Assembly: GCA_015499985.1 (NCBI GenBank)
Contig: JAAAUF010000998.1
Span: 1,787-14,572, forward strand
DNA length: 12,786 nt
Direction: 5' to 3'
From: Haplosporangium gracile
Lineage: Eukaryota > Mortierellomycota > Mortierellomycetes > Mortierellales > Mortierellaceae
The notes under the pieces are model-generated. The model worked only from the letters and a program-made list of their open reading frames with translations. It had not been told where the DNA came from and did no database searches. The position numbers and the translations under genes were made by a program. Positions 1 to 10,400 of the stretch are shown here, piece after piece. Each line of letters opens with the position of its first letter. Within the stretch, counting starts at the first letter, position 1.

Positions 1-21
1 AAAAAAAAAAAAAAAAAAAAA
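1..21. repeat. Poly(A) homopolymer at the window edge
   Basis: Twenty-one A residues open the window and may continue beyond it. On the minus strand this is a T-run downstream of the macro-domain gene. Similar runs of 12-23 bases recur across the window, so it is more likely a genomic homopolymer than a cDNA tail. Confidence 0.8.
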
Positions 22-49
22 TGCAAGTGAAATGGGTATCATGATTCTT

Positions 50-55
50 TTTATT
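50..55 (-). promoter_or_regulatory. Candidate polyadenylation signal of the macro-domain gene
   Basis: On the minus strand this reads AATAAA, about 210 nt beyond the stop codon of the macro-domain gene. The position suits a fungal 3' UTR. The hexamer is common in AT-rich DNA, so it is only a candidate. Confidence 0.35.
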
Positions 56-263
56 GGCAGAAGGGAAGGGGTGGGGTGAGCGAAGGCGAGTCGACTATGG
101 TACAAGTGAGAGAGTAAGGAGTTTTCATTTTTTTACAGGGAGGAGGGAAGTGAGGGAGCTGTCGTTTTTGGTGTTGTCGAAAAGTCATAAGCAGAAAACA
201 AGGCATTGCTGAAAAAGTAATGAGAAGAAGACCAAAGGGAGTCATATCAAGTCTTGCTGGTTT

Positions 264-3171
264 TTACGCGGCCAAAGGGGTGACAGAAGCGGGTGCGGGA
301 GCGCCGGTTGCATCGGTGGTAGTCGCATTAGCAGCAGGGACTTCAGGTTCAATGATGCCACGGGCACGGTTCTTGACAATCAACAACGACCGCTGCTCCA
401 ACATGCGCTCGAAGACCTGGCGAACTGTCTCGACTAGAGGCACAAACGGCTCCGCTTCCGCCTCCTCGTCGGCTTCTTCGTGTTCCACATCATCATATCC
501 ACCTTGGTTGTCATCGTCATCGTCTCCACCGGTCTCATCGTTGCTATCATTGTCTTTGTCCTGAACTGTTCCAGCCACACCAGAATCAGCAATGACAGCG
601 GGAATATCGTTAAGATCTTCGGCAAGAACGCCTTTGCTCAGATCAACATCCTCTTGGAGCTCCTGCTCTTCCAAAAGGGCTTCTTCCTCAGAGACTTCAT
701 CCTCAGGCACGAGCTTGTTCTCGGCTTCGTCGTCAACACCAGAGGCACCGTACATAGCCTGATCTTCAAGTTCGTCCTCGCTTGGTCCGAAATCATCCTG
801 AGTCTTGTTCTCGCCACGCTCCGACTCATTCAAGATCATCTCCTCGGTAATTTCGCGAATCGAGTTCAATTCCTCATGCTCTTCGCCATCAGCGTTATCG
901 TCATTTTCCTCAGTCTCATCCTGTACATCGGAATCATCGCTGCGATGATAAACGGATCGAGAGGCATCCGAACCAGCCTTATAGTCCTCCTCCTCTTCAT
1001 CCTGCGCAGCATCTTCGGCATCCCCGACATCCTGAGCATCAACGCCAGCCTCGGTGATCTCCTCGTTGTCACCGACAGGCAGTGGAGAAGCAATAGGCTG
1101 CGGAGGCTGAGCGGGACGATAGTTTGAGGTCTCGTTGACGATCTTCTCGGCCTGCTCTGGATCGAGGACCATGACAATCTTCTTGTACGTTTGGAACCGC
1201 TTACGGCCACCCATAAAATCGCGACCAATGATACTCCTGTAAATCGCTGCAATGGCCTCTGAGGGGTTCTGTCCAGCTTCAGTTCCGTGGGGTGGGAGAA
1301 CAAGAGCATCATGACCTAAGTGCACAAAAAAAAGTGGGTAAAAAGGTACGAGATTAGACATTGCGATCTAGTCAAATTGGATATGAGCACTTTCCTAGTC
1401 CAGATAAAAAAAAAAAAAAAAAAAAAAACGAGCTATGGAAAAATAGGATACATGCACTAAAATAATTTTCTGTTGCTTACCTTGACTGACTCCGACTTTC
1501 ATGCCGGCCAGGATCCGGCGACGAAGAATATCATCCTCGCCCTCCAAGAACTGCACTCCTCCAAGACCGCCGTCTTTCTCACGCGTCTCCATCTTGGGGA
1601 TCGGTGCTACAGACTATCCAAGATGAATAAGGCATAAGCCGTTAAAAATATGATCATGACATTGCATGTACGCAGTAATAAACATTGGTGTAAACGGTTA
1701 AATAGAGTAGAAAGATCAAGAAGAAGAAGAAGAAGAAGATGATGAAGAAGAAGAAGAAGAAGAAGAAGACAAAGAAAAAGAAGAAGAAGACAAAGAAAAA
1801 GAAGAAAAGAAAGTCCCTATGATGTTAACACTTACAACGACGCTGATCCATTCGAAACGGTCCATGAACTCGTTACGTCTGTCGTAACCCCGGCGGAAAA
1901 CGGCCTGATTAGGGCAGTAGACCCCTCCAGCCTCTGAGAGAGGGTAGAATCTTGATCGGCGAGGTTCCTGATCCAGACATTGGTGAAGAGTTGTGCGGCG
2001 GAAAAGGTCAGCCTCGCTGTCTGTTGCTGAATCCAGATGATAGTCTGTTTAGAAAAAAAAACAGAAGGGGGTGAGGAAGAAATATAAACAAGGACAAAAA
2101 GTAGAAGGTTAGTACTGCACGATCACCTATTGAGAGCCCTCATATCATATCAGATATTTGCGAGCAAGACTGAGAAATGAGATGCATACCTCCTCCTGGG
2201 ACAATGCTGTTGGCTACATTGAGCATGACGGGGCGGTAACCCTCCTGTCTGAGCTTGACAGTCTCGTCCAGCACGTTTCCAACAACAACAGTGACCTCTG
2301 GATCCCATTGCATGTCAAGCACGAGAACGTGAAGATCATCGTTGAGGTAGGTGCTTGCTCTCCTAGATCCAGCCATGACCTTGACAGGGTCGAGTTCAAC
2401 CATGAATCCATTGGGATCGGTGTATCGCTTCTGTCCGAGGGCTGTCAAAGTCTTTGCAAAGATCGAGTCCTGGTCCAAGTCGCGTCGATTAGGGTGAAAC
2501 TGCTGAAACCGGGTCAGGGCTTCCCCTGCCAAGGAGTTGCCAACATTCTTGAATGATATCGAAGAGGACTTGCGAGGTTGTTTTTGCTGAAGTTGCTGTT
2601 GACGAGTCCTCCAGGCGACACACTCCTGAGAGTTGTAAGAGATGACAGCCTGCTGATGGAGTGATGACTGGTAGGCGGACAAGAGACGCTTCTGATGACG
2701 AAGTTTGCGTTCGAGATGGCGTTGGAGTGCGGAAGGGGACTCGTTGAGGAGGGTCGAGTCGTACTGGCGGTTCTGAAGCTGATGTTGAACCTCGAGAGCC
2801 AGCTCGAGTTCAAAGTCTTGTTTCTGAAGAGTGAGCTCTTCTTCAGATGAGGCATCTCTTGAAGAAGAAGATGATGCTGAACTTACTGATGACAAAGAAG
2901 TCGAAGGAGGAGTTGAGCAGTCGATGTCGAGTTGGAGCTCGTTTTCTTCGAGGTCGAGGATGAGCTGTGCGTTCCTGTCGCGGAGGGTCTGTTCCTCCTG
3001 GAGGTGGTGTAGCTGTAGTCTCGACTTGTATTCTCCATTTGCTTTCCTACGACTACTAGAGTTCTTTGATGATCTGGAATAGGAGTAGGAGGAAGTGCTG
3101 ACGCGGGAGAAGGTGAGAAGGGAGAGGAGAGCGATGAGGAAGAGGACAATGATAGACCAACGCGACGGCAT
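264..3171 (-). CDS. Membrane-anchored PARG-like macro-domain protein (TIGR02452 type) with acidic tail, 4 exons
   Basis: Proposed exons are 3171-2190, 2044-1836, 1613-1481 and 1315-264. The introns end GTATGC..CAG, GTAAGT..TAG and GTAAGC..TAG, their phases agree, and the total is 2376 nt (791 residues). The ATG at 3171 has A at -3. Residues 5-21 (WSIIVLFLIALLSLLTF) form one hydrophobic segment that reads as a signal anchor. Residues 22-230 are Ser/Gln-rich with Glu/Leu-rich, possibly helical parts. From about 230 to 515 the order of motifs follows microbial-type poly(ADP-ribose) glycohydrolase: VVVGNVLDET (295-304), PVMLNVAN (314-321), PGGD (325-328), TDSEADLFRRTTL (335-347), YPLSEAGGVY, AVFRRG, ISVVSVAP, DDILRRRI and GHDALVL (442-448). 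Residues about 523-730 are dominated by Asp and Glu. A short helical segment (about 731-757) and an Ala/Thr/Pro tail follow. Family members remove or bind ADP-ribose. Here GGG reads GGD, QEE reads DSE, and the GxGxFGN loop reads GTEAGQN, so activity is doubtful. The fold call is firm, the exact enzyme role is not. Confidence 0.8.
1406..1428. repeat. (A)23 homopolymer in the last intron of the macro-domain gene
   Basis: A run of 23 A on the plus strand (T on the coding strand) lies inside the intron 1480-1316. It is far from both splice sites and should not affect the reading frame. Confidence 0.85.
1718..1813. repeat. GAA/TTC-rich trinucleotide repeat in an intron
   Basis: The plus strand is almost pure AAG/GAA repeat with a few GAT and AAAG interruptions. 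It lies in the second intron (1835-1614) of the macro-domain gene, so the transcript carries TTC/CTT repeats between donor GTAAGT and acceptor ATAG. The tract is about 95 nt of a 222-nt intron, which makes this the longest of that gene's introns. It explains the Lys/Glu-like frame seen here, which is not coding. Confidence 0.85.
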
Positions 3172-3344
3172 CTTTGTCTTATGATATCACGCCGCAATGA
3201 TGAAATGGGCGAATAAGGATATGAATGCAGGATAGAGAGTGTCAAAGAGTGACAATGGGTAATAAAGAATGGGTCGTTAAAGAGAAGAGGAAGAGAGAAT
3301 GGTGGCGCGGGAATGGATAGAGCCGAAGTGAGACACTGTCGTGA

Positions 3345-3404
3345 GAGGAAGGTAAAGAGGAAGGTGAAGAGGAAGGTGAAGAGGAAGGTGAAGAGGAAGG
3401 TGAA
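3345..3404. repeat. 12-bp tandem repeat, five copies
   Basis: The unit GAGGAAGGTGAA is present five times head to tail; the first copy has A for G at its tenth base. It lies about 175 nt upstream of the macro-domain start codon, inside a larger purine-rich block. Confidence 0.9.
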
Positions 3405-3650
3405 GAGGACAGAAGGAAGAGGAAGAAGGGAAAGCGAAGAGTATGAGGGGAGAGAAGAAAGAAGAGGAAATGGAAAGCGATATTTCCGGAAGGGGTGGGG
3501 GGAATGGAGGTAAGAAAGAAGGAAGGGAAAGGAAAGGAAAGGGAAGGAAAGTTAAAGGTAAAGGTGAAGAAAAAAAGAAAAGAGAAAAGAGAAAAGAAGG
3601 GAAGGTAAAAGGACACCGAGGGGGATGAAAAAGAGAGGATATCGCAGACG
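3405..3650. repeat. Purine-rich (GA/GGAA) low-complexity block
   Basis: The plus strand is overwhelmingly A and G with GGAAA, GAAGG and AAAGG motifs, and continues the 12-bp repeat before it. Open frames across it encode only Lys/Glu/Arg or Ser/Phe/Pro repeats and are judged non-coding. It belongs to the upstream region of the macro-domain gene. Confidence 0.75.
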
Positions 3651-3699
3651 AAGTAACGAGAGAGTAGTAGGATTAAGAGTAAGACTGAGTGAGCACACG

Positions 3700-3758
3700 C
3701 TCTCTCTTTTTCTCTCTCTCTCTCTCTCTCTTTTCTCTCTCTCTCTCTCTCTCTCTCT
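3700..3758. repeat. CT/GA dinucleotide microsatellite
   Basis: The plus strand is a long CT repeat with two short T-run interruptions, followed by further pyrimidine-rich sequence and a T12 run at 3813-3824. It sits opposite in base composition to the purine-rich block that ends about 50 bases earlier. Confidence 0.9.
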
Positions 3759-3859
3759 TACTCGCTCTCATACCTCTTACTCCCTCCATTCCATTCACTG
3801 CCCATCCCGCCCTTTTTTTTTTTTCTTGTTGCTGCTTTCACTCTTGCTACTCTTACTCT

Positions 3860-5962
3860 CTCACTGACAAACAAAAAAGTCAAAAAGAGTGGACAACGGG
3901 ACAGACAGACCCACAGTGTTAGGTCAATAAAGTTTTTTCCTTTACTCGTTCCTGTCAAGCAATTGCCTGGGCTCTCAACAACCAATCTCCACCCTATTCT
4001 TTTTGTTGTTCTTGGTGTTCATCGCCTAACTAACTCCTCTCCACTTGGACCAATTGAACCAGGGGGAGACAGGGCATAAAGGTAAAGTGTAAAAAAAGCC
4101 AGGGCACAAAAGGGCAGGGCAAAGGGACTATGCTTTTATTACTTTTATTATTTCCAGGAATACTAGCGTATTCTTTATTATAGTATCTCCTGCTATTGAA
4201 GATGAGGGTGCATTGATGGATCAAAAGAGATCGATAGATAGATGGTTTTCTTCTTTTCTTTCTAATCTAATCCAAAGCAGCATGTCAACATGCTTATGCT
4301 CATGGATAATGGCTAATGGACTATAGATATGAAGAGTCAACAGCCCTATGCAGAAAATACAGTCGTAAAAGGGATCCTTCCTTCTTGTTTGTCTTCAACC
4401 TACACCTTGAACACACGTGTACAGTGCTGTACAGCGAGCGCAACCAAAGAAATACCCCTGGATGGTTACACCGGGTGAATCGAAAATCTATTTTTTTGCT
4501 GTTCGTCTTCGACCAAGGTTGTTGCCCTTCTAGACCACCCGTTGTTGCACTTCTAGACCTTCATTATTGCCCGAGTCAAAATCCATTTTTGCCACCAAAT
4601 TCGGTCGTCCTTTCATTTTAATTCCTCTTCTGCCATCACATTCCTTCCAGTCCTTTTCCCTCTGACCACTCAACAAGGACAACAAGCGTAAGGAACAACA
4701 AGCGCAAGGATGACACCAGAGCCAACACCTTTCACCATGAGCTCAGTCCTACCTCGTCCGTTGCAGCCTCGACAGCAGCAGCATCAGCAGCAAGTACTTG
4801 CCACGTCTCCTCTCTGGACTCCACTCTATCGCGCTATATTAATTCGCGTGCAAGAACAACAAACAAAACAACAACGCCGACCACTCGATCAATCTCATAT
4901 CCATATCCCAACAGTCACCATGCCGTCGACTTTCCCTTCTTTTGCTGTAAAGTGAGCCTCTCTTTTATTTTTTAATCTATTAGACTTCTTCTTGGGATCA
5001 AAGCATCTTGCCCAGTTTATGTCAGCCACACATAGAGGACATAGAGAACCAGCATGCAAAGAGATATACTTTTACTCCAGTACCCGACCGAATCAAACTC
5101 TGCAGTCCAAACTCATGCTATGATCTACTATGTATGTGCTCTTAACTCTTGAGGGGACTATGCAGAGATGCGTAAGCTAACTATTTTTTTTTTTTTTTTC
5201 TGCCAAAGAATTTATCATCAAAAGAAGAGGAGCGTAAAAAAAAGAGAGCAGCAGTTGAGTAAAAGAGGGAGAAATTACTATTGGACTATTGGCAGCGGCG
5301 GCAAAGCGCAGAGCTAATTTATCTTTCATAAGATGGGAGAGGAATGAGCGACAACCGCCAAGAGGACAGGGCATGGGCTCAAATTATTGAAGCATAAATC
5401 AAAGAAAAAATCTCCTCCTCTCGTTCATTTTTCTTTTGGCCCTTTGTCCTCCTTTTGTTGATGTTGGACTGACTATGTTGATGGAGTGGGCTGGGTGAGT
5501 GAGGCAGACCAAGGGGCTGGACTGGGGCTGGGTTGTAATATAAAGAAAAGGGAAGGGTGCATCTGTTTATTTCCAAAGTCGACAGAAAGATTGAGGAAGG
5601 CCGATGAGGGGCAAAAGGTACTACTGAAGATATATCTCCGAGGATGGAGAGATGAACCTGGTTATGCGTGCGTGAGTCTGGGCTAGATCTAATTACTTCC
5701 TTGAACTAATGCTCGTCGCCTTTTTTTTTCCTCAGGGAATCACATCAAAGGAAATAACAGAATGACAACAATCCCCGGGCAAACATACATCTTATTTTTT
5801 TTTATTGACTTAAGTCTGGCTGACACTTTCGAACCTACGACTATCACCACTGACGGACAAGAACTCTGCAGAGAAAGCTGCTTGGTCTAACTTTGTTTTG
5901 TATCTCGGACGAAACTTCTCCTTTTGGCACTGCCAATGACTCGATAGGATTTTCTGGTTACT
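3860..5962. other. Intergenic stretch with no recognisable gene
   Basis: I see no conserved domain, tRNA, or plausible multi-exon gene here. The longest open frames (4316-4621 and 4710-4955, plus) lack family motifs, and the second is Gln/Pro-rich. A T16 run lies at 5184-5199. Part of the interval must hold the promoter and leader of the gene starting at 5963, and unseen non-coding exons are possible. Confidence 0.5.
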
Positions 5963-6969
5963 ATGCCTGGCAACAACAGCACTCCTTATCGGCCAGGGAC
6001 CGCGACATCAACAACGACAGTGGCGCATATCTGCATGACCACCGACCGCGACATGGACACTCTTATCGCCCGAGAGTCTGCAAGGTAACAACATACCTAA
6101 ATAATTGGCTCCTTGTTGCTTTATTTACTCCAGAGAGAAGTACAACAACGATGGATCCGTTCTCAAACTACAACCAATAGGATTGTCAAGTCTGCGGAAG
6201 AGTACGGACCTAACCGAGTAACGATCCTGCTGATGATCCAACCCGGACACCTCTCTTGCCTCCAAACCCTCGAGAACTCTCTGTACGTCTTCTCTAAAAT
6301 GCTCTCTCGATTTCAATCTCATGCATTGATAAACTTTCTTTCACAAACTGACGCGCTATTGGTCTTCTTTATCTCACGTTTACTATCATTCCAAGCCTCG
6401 AGATCATGTCTGCATTGGACCCGACACCAACAGTACCCGCACCCTGCTGGTTCACCTCCCGAGGCGCCACATTCACAGCCACATCCGCAAACAATCTGGT
6501 CCCAGTCTCCGTGTGGGGCATACCCAATGTGATTGCATGCCATTCCCCTCAAGATACAACCGACTATCTCTCTAAGCTCCTCGTCCCACCACCAGCATCT
6601 ACTCCTAGAGTCCTGCCACATGACCAGATCGCGCAGGAGGACTGTACCAACAATACATCGAGGCCAACCTGGCTGTCAGCAGCTCTCGCCACAAGTGGCA
6701 ACCCTCTACTCTCTCCTCAAGGCACTCGTCCCTCCCTTTTGCTATCGTTCCATCTCACAATAAGCACCTAACACCACCTCGTCTCCTGTTACTTATCATT
6801 ACATTTTTACTCGTCCAATTAAATAGACGCGACCCGCTTGGAGCAAGGTCTCAGCACGGTTCAGAATGCCGTCCTGGCCACCCCCGTTCAACTCCAAAAC
6901 ACCTGCCTCCTCAACCAATCAACCTCAAAAGCCATCCACGACTTTTTCAACACCGACCAGCCCATTTGA
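5963..6969 (+). CDS. Probable small multi-exon gene, unknown function; middle splicing uncertain
   Basis: A tentative model is 5963-6084, 6134-6217, 6396-6643 and 6827-6969, giving 198 residues. The ATG at 5963 has A at -3. The first intron is convincing: AG|GTAACA donor, a CCTAAAT branch-like motif, and a T-rich run to CAG. It joins two frames to read TLIARESAREKYNNDGSVL. The second exon would meet TAA at 6219-6221 unless spliced at GA|GTAACG; a T-rich run then leads to CCAAG at 6395. The last exon (after AAATAG) has an open, C-ending-codon frame with LEQGLSTVQNAVLATPVQ and ends at TGA 6967-6969, and looks helical. The donor of the third intron is a guess: GTACCA at 6644 keeps frame, but GTGGCA further on also would. 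Without the last splice, exon 3 runs to a stop at 6771. No domain, signal peptide or membrane segment is seen and I do not recognise the family. A decayed gene is possible. Confidence 0.4.
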
Positions 6970-7467
6970 AACCCACTTTGTCACGCGTTGTTTTTTTTTC
7001 CACTTGATGTATTAAGTTAGCCACACTCTAAAAAATTACTTGAAGATCCACACTTTTTTTTCGCATTCTTGTGTTAACTCGCAAATATTCTGTCTTCAAT
7101 CGCATATTCTTAACACTGGATGCAAAGAGCGGATGAAAGAAGTTGATTATGTATTGAGATAGTTTACAACACACGACGAGTGAATATAAACAGTAGGATT
7201 TGGCAGCGTGTGTGAGAGAGTATGATAAAGGTAAAAAATGCAAAAGAGAAAAAAAAATGAGAAAGGGTAATAAAGTGGAGCGAAAGAAGTCTCTACAAAC
7301 GTTCCATGGACAAAAATAAACGTCATCAACAACTTTCATCCTGAAGAACAGCCGCTTAGAAGAAAGTTGAGAGCTATTCATCCTGCTGCAGCCTTACTGT
7401 CGCTAGAATATGCCTTAGCACAACCATTAAAAGTGGGCTTTGAACCAAACAATCACTAATGCCTCCT
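6970..7467. other. Convergent 3' intergenic region
   Basis: The stretch lies between the stop codons of two genes that face each other. A plus-strand AATAAA at 7269-7274 is a weak candidate polyadenylation signal for the upstream gene. No clear AATAAA was found on the minus strand for the PHD gene. Minus-strand open frames here are Phe/Leu/Ser-rich and look non-coding. Confidence 0.5.
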
Positions 7468-10400
7468 TCAAAGCAACCCCAGGAGCCCTTGCTTGGCAAC
7501 ATCTTCCTTCTCGCGCTCCTGCTGCTCAAGCCATCGCTTCATCGCTTCTTCAGATCCCAGCTCCCGCAGGTATCGCTGGAATGCTCGGAATCGCTGATAT
7601 TCCTGCCTCTCTGCCGGATCAGTCATCCGACTCAATACTGTCTCCTGTAGTTGATGCTTTTCGTCCCGATCCACGTCCATATCCTTGGGATTTGATAAAG
7701 AGGACTCTGCTGAAGATTGCAACAAAGTTCCCGATACACGATCATCCGCCTATTTTATCCATAGTGTGACAATACAGGGTGATTAATATCAGCTATAACA
7801 ACAAGAACTAGGGATCAACTTTTCAAACGACCACGGCAACAGAGCCCCTTACCATGGCGGCTGCCATGAGCAGGTCAAAGGGTTGGACAGCAATGGACGC
7901 AGAACCGGTTGAGACTTGGATGACTGAAAGTGTCTTTTGTTCCTGTTGCTGTTTTTGTTGCTGTTGCTGCTGTTGGTCTCGTATCCTAGAAGTAGAACAC
8001 GATTTGGTTAGCACACATCGTAAACGTCAAAGTTGATCCTGCGAACAAAAAAGCCATTCTGACATCCAGAAGGTTAAACTAACCGTTGGCACTTTTCGAC
8101 AAAGCTCTGTTTGATGTTGCGCTCTGGGACTCTGAAGAGAACCCCGCTGGTATCTTGGTTCCATATCGACACGCTACTCGACTCTGGGTCGGATATCACC
8201 TCAATCAATCCGTCATTTGCCGCCCGCGGATCCTTCAGTTCGACAGCTGTTGCATCCTTTCTTTTCCTCCTGCGGGGCTAATAAAACGAGAAAGGTGAGG
8301 GAAATCGGTCAATTGTCTCGTCTCCTAAACCGATCTATACAAATACAGCAGTATCACGCACTAGCCTTTGTCCACGAGGTGGTAGCATACCATGACGTGA
8401 TCGGCATGGTTGGGACACATCCATTTGTTGGTGCTAGGAGGAGAACAGGCCATTGGAGGTGATAAACAATCCAAGTGCCAGTGTAAAGGGCAGTGGTCGC
8501 ATGATACCATAAACCGATCCCTCAGCGCACTCTTCCCGCACTGGAAACAGAGTCGAATCTGTCCATAGGAATCACGTAGCTGCAAGGCTTCTGAATCCAT
8601 CTTGATCGCTGGTGCTGAATTCGCTGTTGCTGCTGCGCGCTTCGGCCTCGGTTTGTAGTCCACCACATTTTCGTATTCGCCATCGCTGTTTGCAACCACT
8701 AAGAAAACAAAACAAAGAAAGGTATTGTTGTTAAAAGGGGAGAGCACGACGCAATGATTGACATCCTAAAAAGAGCGTAAGGAGAAAAACAAACCCAAAA
8801 ATAGGAGAGTCGATTACGAATTGTGCTTTTACCTCCTTTGAAAAATAATTGGATGTCAGAGGGAAGAGCAAAGGCCTTTGGGTTGGTCCTGTTGATGTTA
8901 TCCAGGAGCTGCTTAAATATTCCTTTTGGATTCGGCTTGGGAGGGTACTAATACAAAGAAAATTATAAATAAAGAAACGACAAAAAAAAAAAATTACATG
9001 GGTCAGTCATGTGTGGCTCTGCGGGAAGGTCGGGGCGGGGCGGGACAGGGATGTGAGAGAAAAAATAACAACAATGCCGCAATCCATTGTATTCACCCAG
9101 AAACTGCTATCTGCATCCTTCTGTGGCACTCCTTCTCTTACCTTGATAGCATGACACTCTTTACAATTCCATTCGTCTGGTAGCGCCATGGGATCGATAG
9201 GCGGCTGGCAACAAGAAAAGTGAAACGCTTTGGGGCAAGAATCACAGCAAATGAACTCGCCTAATCCTGAACACGCCTCACAGTAATCGTTGTTACGCTA
9301 AGGGGAGACCAAAGGAGAAAGAGATGACATGGACATTAGGTTTGGAAGGGGGCGCACATCAAAGTCTTCGATATTCCGCAAGGACAGATAGAAAAGAACT
9401 TTCGAGGAATGATTCCAGCCCGTCCTTGCTTACATCGACTGTGGTGTCGCCTTCAGTGTAGGCGACATCCTTGGATTGATCTACTACTGTCACTGCTGGT
9501 GCTGCTGATGCTGGTGCTGGTGCCGACGGTGCTGGTGCCGACGGTGCTGGTGCCGACGGTGCTGGGGAAACTTTGGCCCTGTAAGATGATGGTTATTAGA
9601 CAACAGAGGAAAAGAAACATGAGCGTAAGCGGCGGGGCGTCGTTGTTGTTTGTTTCCAGTGCTGTTAGGGTGAGACAACAAAGAGTTACTCCGGTCGGTC
9701 CAACTCGTTATATTTGTGATGACGTACATCTGCCTAAGAGATCCTTTTTTCTTTAGAGCCGGCCCTTCCTGATGTTGGCTCTCCTGCTGAGGCATCCGTT
9801 CTTCCAGGACCTTTTTCTTCTTGGCGCCGCCTTGGTTAGAACTCCTTGTCCGCTTCTTGGTGATCTGGTCTGTCCATGACTCTGACGAGTTGGACCGCTT
9901 CATCGATCGTGAGCTCGTGTCGCCATGGTCCGGATCACCCCCGCTCTGGAAATCTCCTCGGAGTTCCGAATCTGGCGTACTGGTCCTTGTTATGTTACTG
10001 ATGTCGATAACGTCGGCGGTAATGGTAGCGAGTGGCTGCAATAATGAAGTATCCATTTCCTTGCTCGTTTCTTGCACCAAAGCGGCATCCGGCACAGACA
10101 CTGAAGTCGGTGGTTGTGGCTGCTGTTCCTGAAGACACTCGATGGGTCCGGCCTGTGCTGAGGAGTCATTATGGGATTTATTTTGAACGGGTTTAACATG
10201 AGCCCAAGAGTGGGCGCCAAGAGTGGGCTGGACACCTGTTGAGAGAGTCGCGGTGGGCCCATCTAATGACTTTTTCCGTATTGAGTGGCGATGGGATGAC
10301 AATTTTTTGCTAGAGGGACGGACCTCTGTGCCATTGGCACCCAGCTTCCTCAAGTCGAGCCGCACGACCAGTTTCTTGTCTTCCTGGTGTTGCTGATGGT

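Noticed and set aside
480..1127. Long plus-strand open frame of 215 codons with hydrophobic composition
   Set aside because: It is the antisense shadow of the acidic-tail exon: GAN codons read in reverse give Ile, Leu, Val and Phe. The minus-strand exon has matching splice phases and family motifs.
1395..1592. Separate 65-codon minus-strand gene starting METREKDGG
   Set aside because: It is an internal exon (1613-1481) of the macro-domain gene. Its frame continues from SVAPIPK upstream and splices at GTAAGC into GHDALVL.
3242..3628. Lys/Glu/Arg-rich and Phe/Ser/Pro-rich frames in the purine block
   Set aside because: They only translate low-complexity GA/CT repeats and exist on both strands at once; no conserved residues or splice structure.
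4710..4955. Gln/Pro-rich plus-strand frame as a gene or as first exon of the 5963 gene
   Set aside because: No family motif, and no supported donor that joins it in phase to 5963. It could be a leader exon but the sequence does not show it.
7440..7769. Plus-strand frame of 109 codons opposite the last PHD-gene exon
   Set aside because: Antisense to the exon 7749-7468, whose minus-strand frame continues the spliced protein and has a charged helical composition.
8361..9189. Several short minus-strand frames as independent zinc-finger genes
   Set aside because: They are exons of one PHD gene. The intron phases join exactly and give the expected order PHD1, linker, PHD2.
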